This document shows positions 1 through 5,074 of a stretch of DNA of 5,792 nucleotides, piece by piece. The DNA comes from an uncultured Prevotella sp. Its GTDB lineage: Bacteria > Bacteroidota > Bacteroidia > Bacteroidales > Bacteroidaceae. The stretch covers positions 1-5,792 of the forward strand of contig CAMQBP010000136.1 of the NCBI GenBank assembly GCA_946999025.1, in the 5' to 3' direction. Position 1 is the stretch's first letter, and the number at the start of each line of letters is the position of its first letter. The notes beneath the pieces are model-generated. The model searched no databases and was not told the origin of the DNA. It was given only the letters and a program-made list of their open reading frames with translations. Made by a program: the position numbers and the translations under genes.

Positions 1-198
1 GGTCATGCCAAACTGGCAGAACTTTTGCTTACTCGCGAGGTGATATTTGCTGAAGATGTTGAAAAGATATTCGGCAAACGCCCATGGGTCAGCCGCTCAC
101 AAGAAATCATGCAGGACAACGAACCCAAGCTGGAAGACATGCCTGAAGAAGTAAAAGCGGCAGAAGAAGAGCATCAGAGGGCACTGAAAGAGAGCTAA
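1..198 (+). CDS. ftsH: FtsH ATP-dependent zinc metalloprotease, C-terminal end (partial)
   Basis: This is the final 65 codons of an open frame that enters from the left edge and stops with TAA at 196-198. Seen: residues 5-29 of the fragment read as the closing helices of the FtsH peptidase domain, with the recognisable run EVIFAEDVEKIFGKRPW. A charged, low-complexity tail rich in Glu and Lys follows (about residues 35-65), as is usual for the cytoplasmic end of FtsH. The AAA+ module, the HEXXH zinc site and the membrane anchors lie outside the window. Known of the family: FtsH is a hexameric inner-membrane protease that degrades misfolded membrane proteins and short-lived regulators. Context: cdsA follows on the same strand, an order I recall from other Bacteroidales, but 232 bp of repeats separate them, so co-transcription is possible rather than shown. 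Identification rests on a short but characteristic C-terminus. Confidence 0.87.
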   Translation, partial: GHAKLAELLLTREVIFAEDVEKIFGKRPWVSRSQEIMQDNEPKLEDMPEEVKAAEEEHQRALKES

Positions 199-206
199 AA
201 AACAGA

Positions 207-246
207 AGCCTCTCCCCCTACCCCTCCCCAAAAGGGAGGGGAGTAG
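207..246. repeat. Palindromic AG/CT-rich repeat, left copy
   Basis: A 40-bp element begins AGCCTCTCCCCCTA and ends GGGAGGGGAGTAG. It contains its own hairpin: CCCCTCCC at 221-228 pairs with GGGAGGGG at 234-241 across a five-base CAAAA loop. The whole element recurs as its reverse complement at 374-414 with about 35 of 41 aligned positions identical. It starts 8 bases after the ftsH stop. There is no T-run after the hairpin, so it is not a classic intrinsic terminator. I recall similar sequences as dispersed intergenic repeats in Bacteroidota; that is memory, not a search result. Confidence 0.75.
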
Positions 247-262
247 ATAGCTGACTTGTTAG

Positions 263-310
263 TTTACGAGTTTACGAGTTGACAAGTCTACAAGTTGACA
301 AGTTGACAAG
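263..310. repeat. 8-bp tandem repeat, six units
   Basis: Six contiguous 8-bp units lie head to tail: TTTACGAG twice (263-278), TTGACAAG (279-286), TCTACAAG (287-294), and TTGACAAG twice (295-310), followed by a partial TT. The consensus is TTKACRAG. The unit length is not a multiple of three, and plus-strand frames carry stop codons nearby, so the array is not coding. It sits between the two inverted palindromic elements in the ftsH-cdsA gap. Copy number in such short arrays often varies between strains by slippage; that is inference here. Confidence 0.85.
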
Positions 311-330
311 TTAAACCTTCAGCTAATAAT

Positions 331-363
331 AAAGTTCAAACCTCAAAGTTCAAACCTCAAAGT
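331..363. repeat. 14-bp tandem repeat, 2.4 units
   Basis: The unit AAAGTTCAAACCTC occurs at 331-344 and again, identically, at 345-358. A third partial copy (AAAGT) follows at 359-363. It is a second, unrelated tandem array inside the same gap. No coding frame or regulatory motif is evident in it. Confidence 0.85.
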
Positions 364-373
364 AATCCACTAA

Positions 374-414
374 CTACTCCCCTTTCTTTTGAAGAGGGGA
401 CAGGGGGAGAGGCT
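374..414. repeat. Palindromic AG/CT-rich repeat, right copy (inverted)
   Basis: This 41-bp element is the reverse complement of 207-246 with a few substitutions and one single-base indel: it starts CTACTCCCCT and ends GGGGGAGAGGCT. It also folds on itself (CCCCT near 379-383 against AGGGG near 394-398, with imperfect pairing inside). It ends 16 bases before the chosen cdsA start. An ATG inside it at 389 opens a 14-codon in-frame extension of cdsA that encodes repeat sequence, not protein; see the cdsA entry. Confidence 0.75.
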
Positions 415-430
415 AAATTTCTTTACATCC

Positions 431-1294
431 ATGACACCAAAACTTAAAAATCTCATCACTCGAACCATCACTGGAATTTTGTTCGTTGCCATCATGACAA
501 CCTGTTTTTTGCGCCCTGTAGCCATGATTTTCGTCTTTACACTCATCACTGGCATGACAATTTGGGAGTTTACAGGATTGGTAAACGACCGTGAAAACGT
601 GACCGTTAACCGATTCATCACAACAGTAGCCGGCGTTTATTTCTTTCTTGCCGTGGCAGGTGTCAACAGTGGTTTCATCCAAACCAATGCGGTATTTGTT
701 CCCTATCTCCTCACCATCGTCTACCTATTCATCAGCAATCTGTACACGCAAAGCAAGGATGCGGTGAACGACTGGGCATACACCACGCTTTCGCAACTGT
801 ACATTGCGCTGCCGCTCTCGATGATCAATGTGCTGGCTTTCAGACAATCACCAGACGGTGTGACCCATTTTTACTACTTACTTCCTCTGAGTATCTTCAT
901 TTTTCTATGGACCAATGACACGGGAGCCTACTGCACAGGCTCGCTCTTTGGTAAGCACAAACTATTTCCACGCATCTCTCCTGCCAAGAGTTGGGAAGGC
1001 AGTATCGGTGGCGGCGTGCTGGTATTAATCGTAGCCACCATTATTTATTTTTTAGAGTCGCAAGGCGAAAACTTATCCACACTGAACCTATGGGAATGGT
1101 TAGGCTTGGGTTTGGTCGTGGTTGTATTTGGCACTTGGGGCGATTTGGTCGAGTCGTTGTTCAAACGGACATTAGGCATTAAAGACAGTGGCAACATCTT
1201 ACCCGGTCACGGAGGAATCCTTGACCGAATCGACTCTTCCCTGATGGCCATTCCAGCTGCCGTTATTTATCTTTATTCCATCACCTTGTTGTAA
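431..1294 (+). CDS. cdsA: Phosphatidate cytidylyltransferase (CDP-diglyceride synthase)
   Basis: CdsA makes CDP-diacylglycerol from phosphatidic acid and CTP, the branch point for bacterial phospholipids, in the inner membrane. Seen: 287 residues, close to the usual 260-290. Several long hydrophobic segments start with the N-terminal one (residues about 12-35). The full family signature lies near the C-terminus at residues 242-268: SLFKR, then KDSGN, then LPGHGGILDRID, matching the PROSITE-type pattern S-x-x-K-R-x4-K-D-x-G...H-G-G-x-x-D-R-x-D with no key residue missing. A conserved-looking stretch WTNDTGAY...GKHKLFPRISPAKSWEG precedes it and also fits the family. Start choice: the frame opens at ATG 389, but those 14 extra codons lie in a palindromic repeat, whereas ATG 431 gives a normal CdsA N-terminus (MTPKLKNLITRT). 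No clear Shine-Dalgarno is present, as usual in Bacteroidota. It may be read through from ftsH. Confidence 0.95.
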   Translation: MTPKLKNLITRTITGILFVAIMTTCFLRPVAMIFVFTLITGMTIWEFTGLVNDRENVTVNRFITTVAGVYFFLAVAGVNSGFIQTNAVFVPYLLTIVYLFISNLYTQSKDAVNDWAYTTLSQLYIALPLSMINVLAFRQSPDGVTHFYYLLPLSIFIFLWTNDTGAYCTGSLFGKHKLFPRISPAKSWEGSIGGGVLVLIVATIIYFLESQGENLSTLNLWEWLGLGLVVVVFGTWGDLVESLFKRTLGIKDSGNILPGHGGILDRIDSSLMAIPAAVIYLYSITLL

Positions 1295-1320
1295 GCTTGC
1301 CCCATACCCAGAACCAACAC

Positions 1321-1344
1321 GATCGATTCTTTCCAAGAATCATC
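1321..1344 (+). other. Stem-loop downstream of cdsA
   Basis: GATTCTT (1325-1331) and AAGAATC (1335-1341) form a perfect 7-bp stem with a TCC loop. It extends by three more pairs (GAT 1321-1323 with ATC 1342-1344) past one bulged C. It lies 26 bases after the cdsA stop, where a transcript end would be expected. No T-run follows, so termination is not established; it could equally protect the 3' end of the ftsH-cdsA message. Confidence 0.4.
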
Positions 1345-1396
1345 AACTCCACATTTCGCCTCAGTTTGCTTGCATAAACATTTTTCACGTCGTTTG

Positions 1397-1428
1397 TTTG
1401 TGCTTTATACTTTAATTTCCTAAATTTG
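1397..1428 (+). promoter_or_regulatory. Bacteroidota-type promoter for the SGNH hydrolase gene
   Basis: A perfect -7 element TAAATTTG (TAnnTTTG consensus) lies at 1421-1428. A -33 element TTTG lies at 1397-1400 with 20 bp between, within the usual spacing; a second TTTG is at 1393-1396. This fits promoters of the phylum's primary sigma factor. Transcription should start around 1433, which leaves about 15 nt before ATG 1448 or about 54 nt before ATG 1487. It indicates the hydrolase is transcribed separately from cdsA. Confidence 0.7.
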
Positions 1429-1447
1429 CAAGACACAATGAGTTAAC

Positions 1448-2569
1448 ATGAAAAAACTACATACTAATAACATTAATTTTATTCCTATGCGTCATTTCAA
1501 ATTCTTCCTTTCCCTCCTCGCCTTATTGTCACCTACCCTTGTGTTTTCACAAATCACCTACTACAACGCCGATCAGTTTCCAGTCATTGGAAAGATAACC
1601 AATGATACCGAAACCAGATACGAGCGTTTGCCGCGTGAACTAAAAAACACCTGCCGACCTCCTGTTTGGCATTTGGGCAAAAACACATCAGGCCTCGCCG
1701 TGCGTTTCAAGACCAATAGCACCACGATTGCAGCCAGATGGGAAACCTTGAACGATGCCTACATGAACCACATGTCGCCAACGGGGACCAAAGGACTTGA
1801 CTTATATACCTGGGATCAGGGCAAATGGGTATTCATGAAAACAGGTAGACCTACGGCGAAAATCTCTACGCAAGTCATCATCGATCACATGAAACCCATC
1901 GAGCGAGAGTACATGCTCTACCTTCCCTTGTATGACGGAATCGTCTCACTTGAGATTGGCATCGACTCAACCAAGACCATCGCCCAACCCACACTGCCAT
2001 TTCCAAGGACACAAGCACCTATCGTTGTGTATGGAACGAGCATCACACAAGGAGGCTGTGCAGCCCGACCAGGAATGAGTTTTACCAACATATTGGAACG
2101 CATGCTCAACACCGAGGTAATCAATCTTGGATTCAGCGGCAACGGCAGACTGGACATGGATGTGGCTGAAGTCATTGCCAAAAAGACAAATGCGCAGATG
2201 TTCATCCTTGATTTTGCACCGAACAACGGTCCAGAGAATGTCAAGAACAAGACAATTCCCTTCGTCAACATCATCAGAAAAGAAAATCCAAATACACCAA
2301 TCGTGTTCATTGAAAACCCCATATTTCCCCATGGTACTTACGATCAAGAGATTAGTAAAGTTGTCCACGACAAGAATATCGAGCTGAAAAAATGTTTTGA
2401 GGCACTCAAGGCAAAAGGAGACAACAACCTCTATTACATCAGCAGCGACAACCTCATCGGAAACGACGGCGAAGCAACGGTCGATGGCATTCATTTTACA
2501 GATCTTGGTTTCATGAGGATGGCGAATGTAGTGTTACAAGAAATTAAAAAGATGGGGATTGTCAAATAA
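1448..2569 (+). CDS. Secreted SGNH/GDSL hydrolase with GxDLY N-terminal domain
   Basis: Seen: 373 residues. A signal peptide spans about residues 14-34 (basic MRHFK, hydrophobic FFLSLLALLSPTLVF, likely cut after Ser34 before Gln35). A beta-rich N-terminal domain follows (about 36-185) with the family motif GLDLY at 116-120. The SGNH catalytic domain (about 190-370) has block I GTSIT with nucleophile Ser198, block II Gly228 in NLGFSGNG, a block III-like APNN at 257-260, and block V DGIHFTDLG with Asp346 and His349. This matches the GxDLY (PF14607) plus Lipase_GDSL_3 (PF14606) architecture; the numbers are from memory. Such enzymes are exported esterases, often suspected of removing acyl groups from glycans, but the substrate cannot be read from sequence. 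No carbohydrate-locus genes adjoin it, and it has its own promoter. Start: 1448 is the longest frame, but ATG 1487 (residue 14) gives a cleaner signal peptide and a more normal leader, and may be the true start. Confidence 0.9.
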   Translation: MKKLHTNNINFIPMRHFKFFLSLLALLSPTLVFSQITYYNADQFPVIGKITNDTETRYERLPRELKNTCRPPVWHLGKNTSGLAVRFKTNSTTIAARWETLNDAYMNHMSPTGTKGLDLYTWDQGKWVFMKTGRPTAKISTQVIIDHMKPIEREYMLYLPLYDGIVSLEIGIDSTKTIAQPTLPFPRTQAPIVVYGTSITQGGCAARPGMSFTNILERMLNTEVINLGFSGNGRLDMDVAEVIAKKTNAQMFILDFAPNNGPENVKNKTIPFVNIIRKENPNTPIVFIENPIFPHGTYDQEISKVVHDKNIELKKCFEALKAKGDNNLYYISSDNLIGNDGEATVDGIHFTDLGFMRMANVVLQEIKKMGIVK

Positions 2570-2583
2570 ACCGAAACATGACC

Positions 2584-2610
2584 TTAGCGCCACGGCATAG
2601 ACCGTGCTAA
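2584..2610. repeat. Imperfect inverted repeat after the hydrolase gene
   Basis: CACGG (2591-2595) pairs with CCGTG (2602-2606) over a six-base loop. TTAG (2584-2587) pairs with CTAA (2607-2610) outside, leaving CGC 2588-2590 bulged. It lies 15 bases past the hydrolase stop. There is no T-run, so a terminator role is only possible. A further short palindrome, CAATT/AATTG around 2642-2654, lies downstream. The 310-bp gap 2570-2879 has no credible gene on either strand; it holds this repeat, the two below and the lpxB terminator. Confidence 0.45.
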
Positions 2611-2693
2611 CAGTGGCACTCGCCTCGTTCCGTCCTTCGGTCAATTACGAATTGGATGGCGTAAACAGTGATTCTCCATTTATCTGGGGCGGT

Positions 2694-2708
2694 GCGTGAT
2701 AATCACGC
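2694..2708. repeat. Near-perfect 7-bp palindrome
   Basis: GCGTGAT (2694-2700) and ATCACGC (2702-2708) are exact reverse complements separated by one base. A loop so short favours a protein-binding dyad or a repeat-element core over an RNA hairpin, although pairing with a TAA loop is also possible. No gene start is near, so an operator role is unlikely. Confidence 0.5.
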
Positions 2709-2730
2709 CACTACCTTCACACATCAATAG

Positions 2731-2779
2731 CATTGAGTTTGCCCGCCAAAGTCATTCATTTTGGCAGGCAAACTCAATG
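2731..2779. repeat. Long inverted repeat (20-bp arms, one mismatch)
   Basis: The arm 2731-2750 (CATTGAGTTTGCCCGCCAAA) pairs with 2760-2779 over a nine-base loop. The only mismatch is C2744 against A2766. It sits midway between the converging hydrolase and lpxB genes. The core GGCAAACTCA recurs a third time in direct orientation, degenerate, at 2788-2806 (15 of 19 positions match 2766-2784). CCAAAGTC at 2746-2753 can alternatively pair with GACTTTGG at 2801-2808. This is a strong DNA or RNA structure. It lacks a T-run on either strand, so it is recorded as a repeat rather than a terminator. Confidence 0.8.
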
Positions 2780-2834
2780 ACTTTACTGGGCAAACCCATA
2801 GACTTTGGAACAGTCTTGTAAAACACTGATAAAC

Positions 2835-2854
2835 AAAGAGTAAACATACTCTTT
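2835..2854. repeat. 8-bp perfect inverted repeat, A/T-rich
   Basis: AAAGAGTA (2835-2842) and TACTCTTT (2847-2854) are exact reverse complements around a four-base loop. It lies directly beyond the T-run of the lpxB terminator on the minus strand, where it could act as a weak back-up stop. Its stem is poor in G/C, so this is tentative. Confidence 0.45.
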
Positions 2855-2892
2855 AAAAAGAGCGAACACTATTCAGTTACTACCGTTCGCCC
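2855..2892 (-). terminator. Intrinsic terminator overlapping the end of lpxB
   Basis: Reading the minus strand, GGGCGAAC (2892-2885) pairs with GTTCGCTC (2867-2860), eight pairs including one G-T wobble. The loop is 17 nt, and TTTTT (2859-2855) follows at once. This is the classic stem plus U-run layout. The 5' arm is made of the last lpxB codons (Gly-Glu-Arg), and the TAG stop sits in the loop, so a terminating ribosome would cover the first arm. The long loop lowers stability somewhat. Confidence 0.65.
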
Positions 2893-4025
2893 TTCAACAA
2901 TGAAACCATGATTCTGGCGGCATTGTCTGGGGCTACATGATCGCCCAGCCGCTGACGCACCTCTCCATAATCGGCGAGCATTTTCTGGCGTTCTCCGCCA
3001 CCTGGCAAGATAAGTCCCAGTTCTTTGACGATGTTCGCGAGGGTAAAGCGGTCGGCAAACAGCTCTCGCACCACTTCCCGATCAGCGATGAGGTTGACCA
3101 AAGAGATGTACTTTACTTTAATGATATGCTTGAACGCAAAGCGTATGAGTCGGGGCACGGGCGTCTTGTAACACACCACTTGCGGCACATCGAATAAAGC
3201 CGTTTCGAGCGTTGCCGTACCACTGGTTACCAAGGCAGCCGCAGCATGGGCCAACAACGGATAAGTCTTGTTTTTTACCAAGGCGACGTTCGTGCCGGCC
3301 AGGTATTCTTCGTAATAAGCATCCTCAATAGCTGGCGCACCCGCCAACACGGGTTGGTATTGGGGATAAGCATTGGCAGCCTGAATCATGGTAGGCAAAT
3401 TGTCCTTAATTTCCTGTTTTCTGCTTCCAGCCAGCAAGGCTATGATAGGCTTATTTTTGTCAAGATGATTCGCAAGACAAAACTCCTCGAAACTTTCGGT
3501 ATATGAAGCACGGAACTGACGCACCTCATCGGCCGTCGGATTGCCTACATAATGAATGGGATAATGATGTTTTTTCTCGAAAAAAGGAACCTCGAAAGGC
3601 AGGATGGAAAACAGCTCAGCCACATCGCGCTTGATGTTCTTGATGCGGTATTCCTTCCAAGCCCAAATCTTGGGTGATATGTAATAATAAACAGGTATGT
3701 TTGTATTGGTTTTCAAGAACTTAGCAATATTCAGGTTAAACCCGGCATAATCGACCAAAATCACCACATCGGGCTGCCACCGAACAATGTCTTCTTTGCA
3801 CATTTTCATGTTCTTGAAGATGGTTCTCAGGTGCAGCAGCACGGGGATAAAACCCATGTACGCCATTTCCTTGAAATGCCTCACCCGCTCTCCCCCAACC
3901 GCCGTCATGAGGTCTCCACCAAAGAATCGAAACTGAGCGTCATTGTCCTGTTTTTTCAAAGCCGTCATCAAGTGCGAGGCATGCAAGTCTCCACTGGCTT
4001 CGCCAACAATCAAATAATACTTCAT
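2880..4025 (-). CDS. lpxB: Lipid-A-disaccharide synthase
   Basis: LpxB joins UDP-2,3-diacylglucosamine and lipid X into the tetraacyl disaccharide-1-phosphate of lipid A, at the cytoplasmic face of the inner membrane. Seen: 381 residues, the normal family length, with a complete set of GT19 motifs. These are GEASGD at 8-13, VDYAGFN at 91-97 (corresponding to the D-x-P-D-F-N block, with Asp92 as the likely catalytic Asp), YYISPKIWAW at 114-123, ILPFE at 141-145, VGNP at 160-163, AGSRKQEI at 199-206, TSGTATLE at 267-274 and NLIADREVVRELF at 311-323. The loop YAG in place of the enterobacterial PD variant fits Bacteroidota sequences as I remember them. It lies 91 bp downstream of surE on the same strand. 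That gap has a CCGCTCG/CGAGCGG inverted repeat (4059-4065, 4091-4097) and no -7 motif I could find, so it is probably co-transcribed with surE. The gene ends in an intrinsic terminator. Confidence 0.97.
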   Translation of the reverse strand: MKYYLIVGEASGDLHASHLMTALKKQDNDAQFRFFGGDLMTAVGGERVRHFKEMAYMGFIPVLLHLRTIFKNMKMCKEDIVRWQPDVVILVDYAGFNLNIAKFLKTNTNIPVYYYISPKIWAWKEYRIKNIKRDVAELFSILPFEVPFFEKKHHYPIHYVGNPTADEVRQFRASYTESFEEFCLANHLDKNKPIIALLAGSRKQEIKDNLPTMIQAANAYPQYQPVLAGAPAIEDAYYEEYLAGTNVALVKNKTYPLLAHAAAALVTSGTATLETALFDVPQVVCYKTPVPRLIRFAFKHIIKVKYISLVNLIADREVVRELFADRFTLANIVKELGLILPGGGERQKMLADYGEVRQRLGDHVAPDNAARIMVSLLKGER

Positions 4026-4116
4026 AAGCTCATGATTTTGGAATATAGTATGGTGCGCCCGCTCGTCAACATGGAGTGTTCAGCGAGCTGCGAGCGGTTC
4101 AAAGAGGCTACACAGA

Positions 4117-4920
4117 TCAGTCTTGGGCATTGAAAGTTGAAGGGGCAACTGGCGTTTCCCATTCTCTAATTTCATCCATGAACTCGTAAGCGGTGACATC
4201 CAGCTTAGTGGGCGTGATGGCAACGTAGCCATGATTGAGTGCCCACTGGTCGGAGTCCTCGGCATCGGGCTCATCGTTCTGATACTCACCCACCACCCAA
4301 TAATAGTCGTAATGGCGCGGATGATGTTGTTTTACAATCTCCTTGACCCATCGGCCCATCGTCATCCGGCACGCTTTAATGCCCTCAAACACTTGTCGGG
4401 CGGGAAAGTTGACGTTCAAGCAGATGCCCTTGGGCAGTCCGTCTGTCAGCACTTTCTTCACCACCATCCTCACGTATGGGCGCAACGGTTCGAGGTTGGC
4501 GTCCTCTTCGTAATAACAACTGGAGAATGCCACCGAAGGAATGTACTTCATGCAGCCTTCCATGGCGATGCCCATGGTACCCGAATAGTGATTGTTTACA
4601 GACGAATTGTCACCGTGGTTGATGCCGCCCAGGATGAGAGCCGGCCTCCTGTCGGGGCACAACTGGTCAAAAGCCAGCTTCACACAGTCGACCGGTGTAC
4701 CGCTGCACGACCACACTTGAGCCGCTCCGATGTCCTTCCTGCGCTTCAACCGCAGATATTCCACAGCCGAAAAAGCACACGAAAAGCCCGAACGAGCCGC
4801 CTCAGGTGCGCAGACAAGTACATCTGCCAAATCGGAAACCATGTCTACCAAGGCATGAATGCCAGGTGAATGATAACCGTCATCGTTTGAAATCAAAATC
4901 AAGGGTCGCTCTGTCTGCAT
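4117..4920 (-). CDS. surE: 5'/3'-nucleotidase SurE
   Basis: SurE is a divalent-metal-dependent phosphatase acting on nucleoside 5'- and 3'-monophosphates, and in some bacteria on short polyphosphate; it is cytoplasmic. Seen: 267 residues against a usual 250-270. The metal site is complete: SNDDG with Asp13 and Asp14, Ser44 in ARSGFS, and Asn101 in GGINHGDN. Other family blocks are SGTPVDCVKLAF at 73-84, SGTMGIAMEG at 113-122 and a C-terminal GYVAITPTKLDVT at 231-243. The start ATG fits directly before RPLILISNDDG, matching other SurE proteins. It is the first gene of a minus-strand pair with lpxB and diverges from parA. A perfect -7 promoter element lies about 105 nt upstream, with a structured leader between. 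No missing residues or frame damage were seen. Confidence 0.96.
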   Translation of the reverse strand: MQTERPLILISNDDGYHSPGIHALVDMVSDLADVLVCAPEAARSGFSCAFSAVEYLRLKRRKDIGAAQVWSCSGTPVDCVKLAFDQLCPDRRPALILGGINHGDNSSVNNHYSGTMGIAMEGCMKYIPSVAFSSCYYEEDANLEPLRPYVRMVVKKVLTDGLPKGICLNVNFPARQVFEGIKACRMTMGRWVKEIVKQHHPRHYDYYWVVGEYQNDEPDAEDSDQWALNHGYVAITPTKLDVTAYEFMDEIREWETPVAPSTFNAQD

Positions 4921-4936
4921 GTCTTTTATCGCTTTT

Positions 4937-4999
4937 AATCAAGCCGAAAAGCTCAAGGAATACTTTCTGAAGTGAGAAAGTAAATTTGCTTGATTCGGC
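4937..4999 (-). promoter_or_regulatory. Structured leader of surE (nested inverted repeats)
   Basis: Inside the predicted surE leader, TACTTTCT (4961-4968) and AGAAAGTA (4975-4982) form a perfect 8-bp stem with a six-base loop. It is enclosed by a 7-bp inverted pair, AATCAAG (4937-4943) and CTTGATT (4989-4995). A competing pair overlaps the outer one: GCCGAA (4943-4948) with TTCGGC (4994-4999). The two outer pairings exclude each other. No known riboswitch class is recognised. This could be an RNA control element, a protein operator, or chance. Confidence 0.4.
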
Positions 5000-5025
5000 A
5001 GGTACTATTCCTATTAATTCTCATG

Positions 5026-5033
5026 CAAAAGTA
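5026..5033 (-). promoter_or_regulatory. Putative -7 element of the surE promoter
   Basis: On the minus strand this reads TACTTTTG, a full match to TAnnTTTG. Transcription would begin near 5020 and give a leader of about 100 nt before the surE ATG. I found no TTTG at the expected -33 distance, so the call rests on one element plus its position. Confidence 0.45.
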
Positions 5034-5074
5034 CGAAAAAAAGTTTAAATGGGTACTTTGTCATACAAAATATG

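Noticed and set aside
263..363. CRISPR array
   Set aside because: The repeats are 8 and 14 bp with no unique spacers, so they are simple tandem repeats.
207..414. Insertion sequence bounded by inverted repeats
   Set aside because: The interior is only tandem repeats, with no transposase frame and no evident target-site duplication; kept as a repeat island.
388..421. Promoter for cdsA (TTTG 388-391, TAAATTTC 414-421)
   Set aside because: The -7 element lacks the final G, spacing is 22 bp, and the implied start is only about 5 nt before ATG 431.
370..682. Minus-strand frames opposite the cdsA 5' region (370-621 and 413-682)
   Set aside because: They lie antisense to a clear CdsA frame; one ends in repeat-encoded sequence. 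No domain or start context supports them.
1918..2494. Minus-strand frames of 134 and 175 codons inside the SGNH hydrolase gene, and a plus-strand frame at 2127-2387
   Set aside because: All are shadows of a hydrolase with intact family motifs; the alternative translations show no recognisable domain.
4023..4034. Tiny minus-strand frame ATG-AGC-TTA-TGA overlapping the lpxB start by ATGA
   Set aside because: Three codons overlapping a start by four bases arise easily by chance; nothing else supports translational coupling.
2937..4133. Plus-strand frames opposite lpxB (2937-3197, 3246-3506, 3831-4133)
   Set aside because: Antisense to a full-length LpxB with all its motifs; no independent support.
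4231..4869. 212-codon plus-strand frame opposite surE
   Set aside because: It is the antisense shadow of surE, rich in His and Arg from complementary codons; SurE motifs are complete on the other strand.
4981..4988. Plus-strand -7 element TAAATTTG in the surE leader
   Set aside because: No TTTG at a suitable upstream distance, and a better-placed -7 element lies close to parA.
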